Assembly: GCA_933207985.1 (NCBI GenBank)
Contig: OW240916.1
Coordinates: forward strand, 312,293,721-312,357,720
Source: Pelobates cultripes
Lineage: Eukaryota; Chordata; Amphibia; Anura; Pelobatidae
DNA: 64,000 nt
Direction of reading: 5' to 3'
Made by a program: the position numbers and the translations under genes. Under the pieces are notes generated by a model. That model worked only from the letters and a program-made list of their open reading frames with translations, had not been told where the DNA came from and made no database searches. Shown in pieces: positions 57,905 through 64,000 of the stretch. Each line of letters begins with the position of its first letter. The first letter of the stretch is position 1.

Positions 57905-57993
57905 CGTTGACGGAAAAGGCACAGAGGTTTGAAAGCAGCCGGCTTCACCTGGTTTCTCCAGAAAGGACGTTATACTGAGACAGATCAGAGAGG
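57905..57993 (+). other. Possible non-coding exon (89 bp)
   Basis: Preceded by a good acceptor (ttttttcctgacatctggtc then ccag at 57901-57904) and followed by a donor (agagagg|gtaatg, GT at 57994). GC-richer than its surroundings. All three frames contain a stop, so it would be a 5'-UTR or lncRNA exon. Confidence 0.25.
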
Positions 57994-59490
57994 GTAATGC
58001 ACAGGAACACTTTAAACCTACTTGTTGTTATGGCTTGCCTGGAAAATATGTTTTATTTGTCTTATATAAGCATATTGATACATTTGCTGCATATTTCAAG
58101 AGCACAATGCATTTGTACAATTTCTCTCTGTCTGTACACAAACAGAAATACAAAGAGCCATGCAGTCCATGGCTAGTTTCTGGTTGATTATCCGTTTGGA
58201 TCAGAGCTTTTCTTTTTAAAAAAAGCTGTTTAAAACACTGTCCATTGCTAAAGGCATCTGTAGAAATGCAATATGAAGTCTGAAACTCGATGCCTGTCTG
58301 TGCTCATTTGCATGTCAAGCTGGGAACTCTGGGATAGTTGTGAAAGCATCATTTCTTGAGTTTCCATGCACAAGAAGAACTTTTCAAAGTCCAATTTGAG
58401 ATATGCAGGTGATACATAAAAACATTTTTGTATTTGCACTAAGAGGAGTTTTATTGTATTTTGTCTCCCTGCAATCTTTTTGCTATGTGCTATCAGAGGG
58501 TCTTCAACATCCAGACCAGAACCAGTACCCTGCAGATTAGACCCATTAGGTTGAAGCTGCTGGCTGGTTTCTGGTCACTGATCCTTTTGGATCATAGCTC
58601 ATGCTTTTATTTAAGAAAGCTGTGTTAAAACAATGTCCGTTACTAAGGGTATCTGCAGAAATGCACTATGTAGTCTGGAATACGATGCCTCACTACGATA
58701 TTGACTAGCATTCTACTAAGTAACAATGTGGACATCACTGGTGGCAGTGTTTCAGGTACTTCATCTCTTTTATTACTCTCTTGTCCAATTATCCTTTTCT
58801 GTAGCATTCATTGGCAATTGAAGTATTTGAAAAAAAAATCCAAATAATTTTTAAAGTGTGAGCATCTTCAATCCCAAATAATGTCTAAGGCAAGCTCCCA
58901 GGGAACAAGACTTGATGGAAATGTGTGTTTGTAAGAAGAGATTCGAAGACTCCATATTACCTTGAAGCACTTGACTTCAGCTTTGAACAATATCTGATTA
59001 TCTTAATGCAATCATAAAGCAGCTGGTGCATCTAGTGTAACCTAATTTAACTTCCATCACACAAACACTTAAGCATCTAATGCAATGGCAATTGGCAGAT
59101 CAGAGAGGGAATTCCTATATGACACATTCCATGACACAGCAATATCAATCCCACAGAGAGGAATGAATACAAAATGTGTTGGGTTTTTTTGCGAGACTGA
59201 TGTGTTCACGGCAAGTACTGCTAACACAACTCTCTGTCAAAATCCATCACGTTTGTTTTTTTAGACAAAAACATAAAATTGGATCTATAATGAAAATTTA
59301 AAAAAGAGCAAATGCAATACATTTAAATAAAAGTGCAAATAAAGAAATATTAATATTAAATATAATGCACTTTGATGAAAGGCAGGCAAGATGTTCTGCT
59401 CATACTAGAATACGTCTAATATCCTTACGCTATACTGTATAAAGTTTAATAAAAATTATAAGAATATATTTTTATATTTTCATGTCAGGA
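57994..59490. other. AT-rich DNA with a diverged local duplication
   Basis: 58171-58294 and 58562-58689 are diverged direct copies (ggctagtttctgg / ggctggtttctgg ... gatgcc). No gene recognised. Confidence 0.6.
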
Positions 59491-59494
59491 AGAA

Positions 59495-59890
59495 TAAGGA
59501 AAGGTTAAAGGATCTTAACATGTATAGCTTGGAGGAAAGACGAGACAGGGGGGATATGATAGAAACATTTAAATATATAAAGGGAATCAACACAGTAAAG
59601 GAGGAGACTATATTTAAAAGAAGAAAAACTACCACAACAAGAGGACATAGTCTTAAATTAGAGGGACAAAGGTTTAAAAATAATATCAGGAAGTATTACT
59701 TTACTGAGAGGGTAGTGGATGCATGGAATAGCCTTCCAGCTGAAGTGGTAGAGGTTAACACAGTAAAGGAGTTTAAGCATGCATGGGATAGGCATAAGGC
59801 TATCCTAACTATAAGATAAGGCTAGGGACTAATGAAAGTATTTAGAAAATTGGGCAGACTAGATGGGCCGAATGGTTCTTATGTTTCTAT
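59495..59890 (+). mobile_element. LINE 3' end (Rex1/L2/CR1-like), copy 2
   Basis: 5'-truncated. The frame from 59520 reads MYSLEERRDRGDMIETFKYI on to ILTIR, the same as copy 1 (18721-19185) except one Lys to Asn. The 3' tail 'gatgggccgaatggttctta' then tgtttctat ends near 59890. High identity means recent mobility of the family. Confidence 0.85.
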
Positions 59891-59895
59891 TTATT

Positions 59896-62800
59896 CAATC
59901 AAACTCTGTTTAATAAAAATTACATATAAAAATTGTATTTGTGTTTTTCGTTTGTTTGTTTTTTTACAGAAGGCATACATAAACACAGAATTGAAGGTAT
60001 TTACCATAAAAAAAATTGCATTAAATTATAAAAGTACGTGTTAAATTTGTGTATGAAGCACAAATGGACAACTCAATCCTGTTTTTCAACGAATCTGGAA
60101 TAAAAATACATATAGGGATAAATGATTGCTCAAGGCAGTTATAGAAAAGTTGGTGGTTGAGAACACGTGGTCGCAATAAGGCATGTCAAAAATATTTTAC
60201 CCAATCATCTCAAATGGAACAGTATAGCTGATATCTACTCTGTTAAAAAATATATTTTCAAAATCTCTGTACAGTATCTGGGAGATGGAAAGAGAGAGAG
60301 AGAAACTGGAATAGACTCAGCAATATTGGCCTCCAGCACTTAGCGGTGATACATTAATAGATCAATAGGGATTTTTGTAGAAGTGGATGTACAATAAACA
60401 AAGATAATAGCATAGGTATATAATAGGTGTTTTCAAGATCATCAAGGTTATTTACAAAAGTAAATTTCAGCTTCTGTGTCCTTAGATTTAAAATTCACTT
60501 TGAATTCACCTTGATTTCTCAATAATTCTCAATTTAGTAAATAACCCGGTTAGGGTTTTAGTGTTCCAGTAAAATTTTGAAAAGAAAGTGAGCACATTTT
60601 AACCATTTTTACACTATGGAATACATTATTTAAAACTTCCACATTTAACCGATGTTCTAGCCATAATACATAAAGTTCCTACAAAAATCTGAACTTGGTG
60701 TTTTAACTAAAATAATGCGGTATCAACATTTATTTTGACGTTAGTCTTTGTAAACATGATATTTCTAGAAAATAATGTGTCCCAGTGATCATTTGCTTGA
60801 CTGAAAGGTATAAAACATATAACATCTCAAAGCAAATGCTAGCACATATATAAACATATAAACTTTTAGATATCACCTGTATCAATGGTTATTGTATATA
60901 ATTATCTGTTTAATCAGAAATAAATGTGTTGTGTTTTTGTGTAAAAATGGTGATTTGTGAGTAGAAAAGGGCTGTGAAAATAAAAAAGAAATAAAATCAA
61001 TTAGGTAACCGTGTAAGTAAAGAAAAAAAAATATGTTTGAATTAATAGTTTCCTAGAATAAAAACAAATGTCTATGCAATTACACTTGCCAGATGCCACC
61101 ACCCTCTTTGATGATTTGGCATAAATGTGCAAGCGTCATGATGTCAGTGTTGCCACCTCACGTTTTGGGGGCCATGATTATTGTAATAAAACTCCATGCA
61201 TATAAATAAAAGAGGTTGTAAAGGTTCGATGCCATGTTGTGGTTTTTTGCACTTTCAATATCAATTATCCTGAATTCTGACCTTGTGAATATGACCCAGC
61301 TTTCCCATTGATCATTCTGAATTTTCGTACCCTCGACCTGGCTCTGTATACTCATATATCTGGTGTCCTTTGACTGTGGGGACCTGTTGTTCTCTCTTAC
61401 AAGAAGCCAAGCCACGTCTAAGGACTTGTAACATGTTCTTGCGTCTATTGATTGAGCTAGCTGTGATATATAGTTTAGTAAATAAACACGATATTTGACA
61501 CAGTGTTGTGTATTCAAAAGATCATATTAAAATACATATCACAACATATCCACAGCCTTACTGGCCACCATATCCAGGAGAATACAAGATAAGCTCTAGG
61601 GCATCTTGCGTCCGGCAAGCCATTGTAATATTAAAAGTTGCACTCACACACCTATTCATTCACCTCTTCAGTGTAGCTAATCATAATAGAATGGGTGATC
61701 TACGGTTCTGAATAGAATTTGGACAATGGAGAAGCTGATTTTTTGACCAATATGAATTGTCTATTTCCACCAGAACTAACCACAAGGTCCAAGTTATAGG
61801 TTAGAGCAGTTAGAGGAATATATTATCGAATGACCAAAAATAATAATCTTCTTTGTTTACTAAATTCTAAAGTGGGAGACAATGTCATTTATTAATTATA
61901 ACTCGTATCACATCCAGTGTAGCATGATTTGCACTGTTTTTTTCTTCTAATTCAAGTTATGCAAATGAGCTTCCTATGGCATCACAAAGTGTGTTGTACA
62001 AGTGAGACGTTCCAGCTGGTTAATTCACCAGCTTTAGTAGAACCTGCTAAAAACCCAGATATCAAGAAAGCTCTTAACTGCTCTAATAAAAATAGTTATT
62101 TAAGAGAAGGTGTTCCATTCAAGATATATTTTCCCAAGTCAAGTGGCTAAAAACGAACTTAAAAAGGGCTATCATTCATTTCTTTATTACTTTCTGCAAT
62201 CCCCTCTCTTCCTTTAACGTTTTATCCAGACTTACTATAATTCTTTCTGACACATACTATTTTCTAAAGACGTGATGTATGTGTATAATTGATTAGTTTT
62301 ATGATGGATTGGTTCTAATAGCGTGTCTCGAAGGCAGACATTGCACTTAAAGGGTATTCTGCTTCAGTATATATATCTAAAAGCAATGTATCTGGGCTAA
62401 GTGCGAGATGCGACTAAACACTTTGTATATTATGTACATGGGTTTAAATTAGTTCTTTGTGTATCTCTTGGTCTCTAAAATGCACTATCTTTTTTTACTC
62501 CTTATACACAATACCATTCCTCAAATACTCTACACAGCACCCGGGCTCTTTGTTTACTTGTTTATTTGTTTATGTTGATGGTGCGTGGTTGCCTAGATTA
62601 CCGTACACGTCATTTAGCCTTTTCGATCACCAGCCTCTTTTCCATTCCACCCTCTCTTTTGTTTTGCTATATATATAAATATATATGTGGTTTCTCAATG
62701 TATTGAATGCCATAAAGAACATTGTGTTCCTTTTATCCTTTATATATTTTTTATGTGTAGAGTATACGAGGTAAATCAGCTTGTTTGCTAATCCCTACAT

Positions 62801-64000
62801 GACACTGTAATCCTTCCCATTTCTAATGGTGACTAGGAATCACAAGCAAATGAAGGGTCGGGGGGATTTATCAAGGGGAAACAGGTGCTATTCCGGAGTA
62901 AAGTGCTTAATAAGGAGTAATCACCACGGAAACAAAACAATATCTAACGACATTCAGATCTTTGCATCCAAAAGTAGCATCTGATTTGCCTTGATACATC
63001 TCTCCCTATGTTTTCCTACTGAACATTATCAGTCAAGGCACCTGTGGCAGATAAGGTTTATCAGACGTGTAAAAAATTAAAATGAGCATTGAATCACACA
63101 GTAACTATGATAATATTAAAATATGCAAAAGTCCAAGCCTATCTTAAGCAAATCAGCCTGACTTGCAGAGTGTCCAGAGACCCAATACAGTTGTCCCTCA
63201 GTCATCTCCTGCTTTCCCCTTCTATTGCTTGCCATTTTTATTCATACCACTGTGCCCAGCAAGTGTGCCATGGCTTACAAATCATAGTGATATGTTTATT
63301 GCCCGCACTATACAGAATGACGTGCCCAGTAAGTGGGTCATGGTCCAAGAGTGATTACTCAATAAACTCAGGATCAAGTCTTAAACATGATGACTATCTT
63401 TGTTCATTTGCATGCTGAGCTGGGAATGTTGGGAGAATTATGATTAATTGAAAATTACTGCGCCCAATGCCGTCTTTGCTCAATGTCTTACTTGAGTGCT
63501 ACATAACTTGCAAAACACAATTATTACCAGTTAGCTCAATTTCTATCACAATGAACATCCTCAAAGACTAATGGTAAAGACTTGTGCAGCCTTAATAAAG
63601 AGACCATTTTCAAATATCTTTTGCTTTAAATACAAACTGTTTTTATTTACATTGAGCAATATTAGCATGAGACCTACAATATCTCAAGAGAATTAATGAG
63701 GCACTAAGACGTAAACGTATAAGACTGATTTAGTAATAATAGCTGGGTTTCTTTAAATATGGTGTATGTCAGATAATCAATGCGGTTTGTATTTCTCGCA
63801 CACCTAGATTAGGAAAAAAACAGGTTGATTAATGTTCTATACAGTTATTTTGCAATAACATTTACCGAACTCACGCACAATTGTTGCTATGTTTACACTA
63901 TGGTTTAATATATTATTATAAAATGATGACTGATGTATTTCAGTATTGGAAAGAAATTGATGTATAGGTTATAATTAAACCCATTTGGCAGAGCATTTCT
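59896..64000. other. AT-rich single-copy-looking DNA
   Basis: No gene, RNA or clear transposon ends over 4 kb. Remnants: a MITE of the 17341 family at about 60445-60545 (aaggttatttacaaaagtaa ... aatttagtaaataaccc) and, at 63395-63435, 'tcatttgcatgctgagctgg', which resembles 58303-58325. Confidence 0.5.

Overview
This window looks like transposon-rich intergenic or intronic DNA from a frog or toad (Anura). The assignment rests on the mix of repeats: several Tc1-like DNA transposons, Penelope-like retroelements, Rex1/L2-type and L1-type LINE fragments, TGT...ACA solo LTRs, TTAA-flanked MITEs of the 'cactatag' type and hAT-type MITEs with 8-bp target duplications (TSDs). The background is AT-rich and CpG-poor. 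I see no intact host protein-coding gene, no rRNA or tRNA gene and no CRISPR array. The longest open frames are transposon remnants or fall in simple-sequence DNA. || Layout. 1-3642: AT-rich DNA with a MITE end, a decayed LINE reverse transcriptase (about 1005-1375), a CA microsatellite and a TTTAGTC-type repeat. 3643-8003: a minus-strand solo LTR split by a Penelope-like element (3828-7008) that encodes a broken GIY-YIG endonuclease and is flanked by a 12-bp duplication. 9470-12890: a decayed plus-strand L1-type LINE whose endonuclease region is split by a minus-strand solo LTR (11099-12326, TSD ttgct). 12890-16051: a minus-strand Tc1-like element split by a 2.1-kb hAT-type element (13900-16015, 8-bp TSD) with a 0.7-kb fold-back and a minisatellite. 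17066-19190: two small MITEs, another broken Tc1 element and a LINE 3' end. 22374-26060: TTAA MITEs, one nested in another, and a palindromic GT/CA satellite. 28000-28415: a short retroelement insertion (14-bp TSD) carrying a hammerhead-ribozyme-like sequence. 29593-32301: an old Tc1 element with a younger, almost intact Tc1-like transposon inside (30387-31948). 34471-38255: a hAT MITE, a long inverted repeat, a solo LTR (36134-37131, TSD ctatg) and a possible second LTR. 46769-47829: a solo LTR (TSD aggcc). 48250-49255, 50988-51602 and 54715-56495: minisatellite-bearing elements, two with clear hAT-type ends. 59495-59890: a second copy of the LINE 3' end. The rest is AT-rich single-copy-looking DNA. 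|| How the parts relate. The window preserves layers of insertion: PLE into LTR, LTR into L1, hAT into Tc1, Tc1 into Tc1, and TTAA MITE into TTAA MITE. Each layer can be read from target-site duplications on the raw sequence, which gives a relative order of activity. The most unusual items are the hammerhead-like motif at 28056-28101, the non-autonomous elements that repeatedly carry minisatellites or very long hairpins, and the Penelope copy with inverted terminal repeats and a CpG-rich promoter-like segment holding an NRF-1-type motif. Two candidate exons (29340-29507 minus, 57905-57993 plus) are weak leads for host transcription. All family assignments are by eye.
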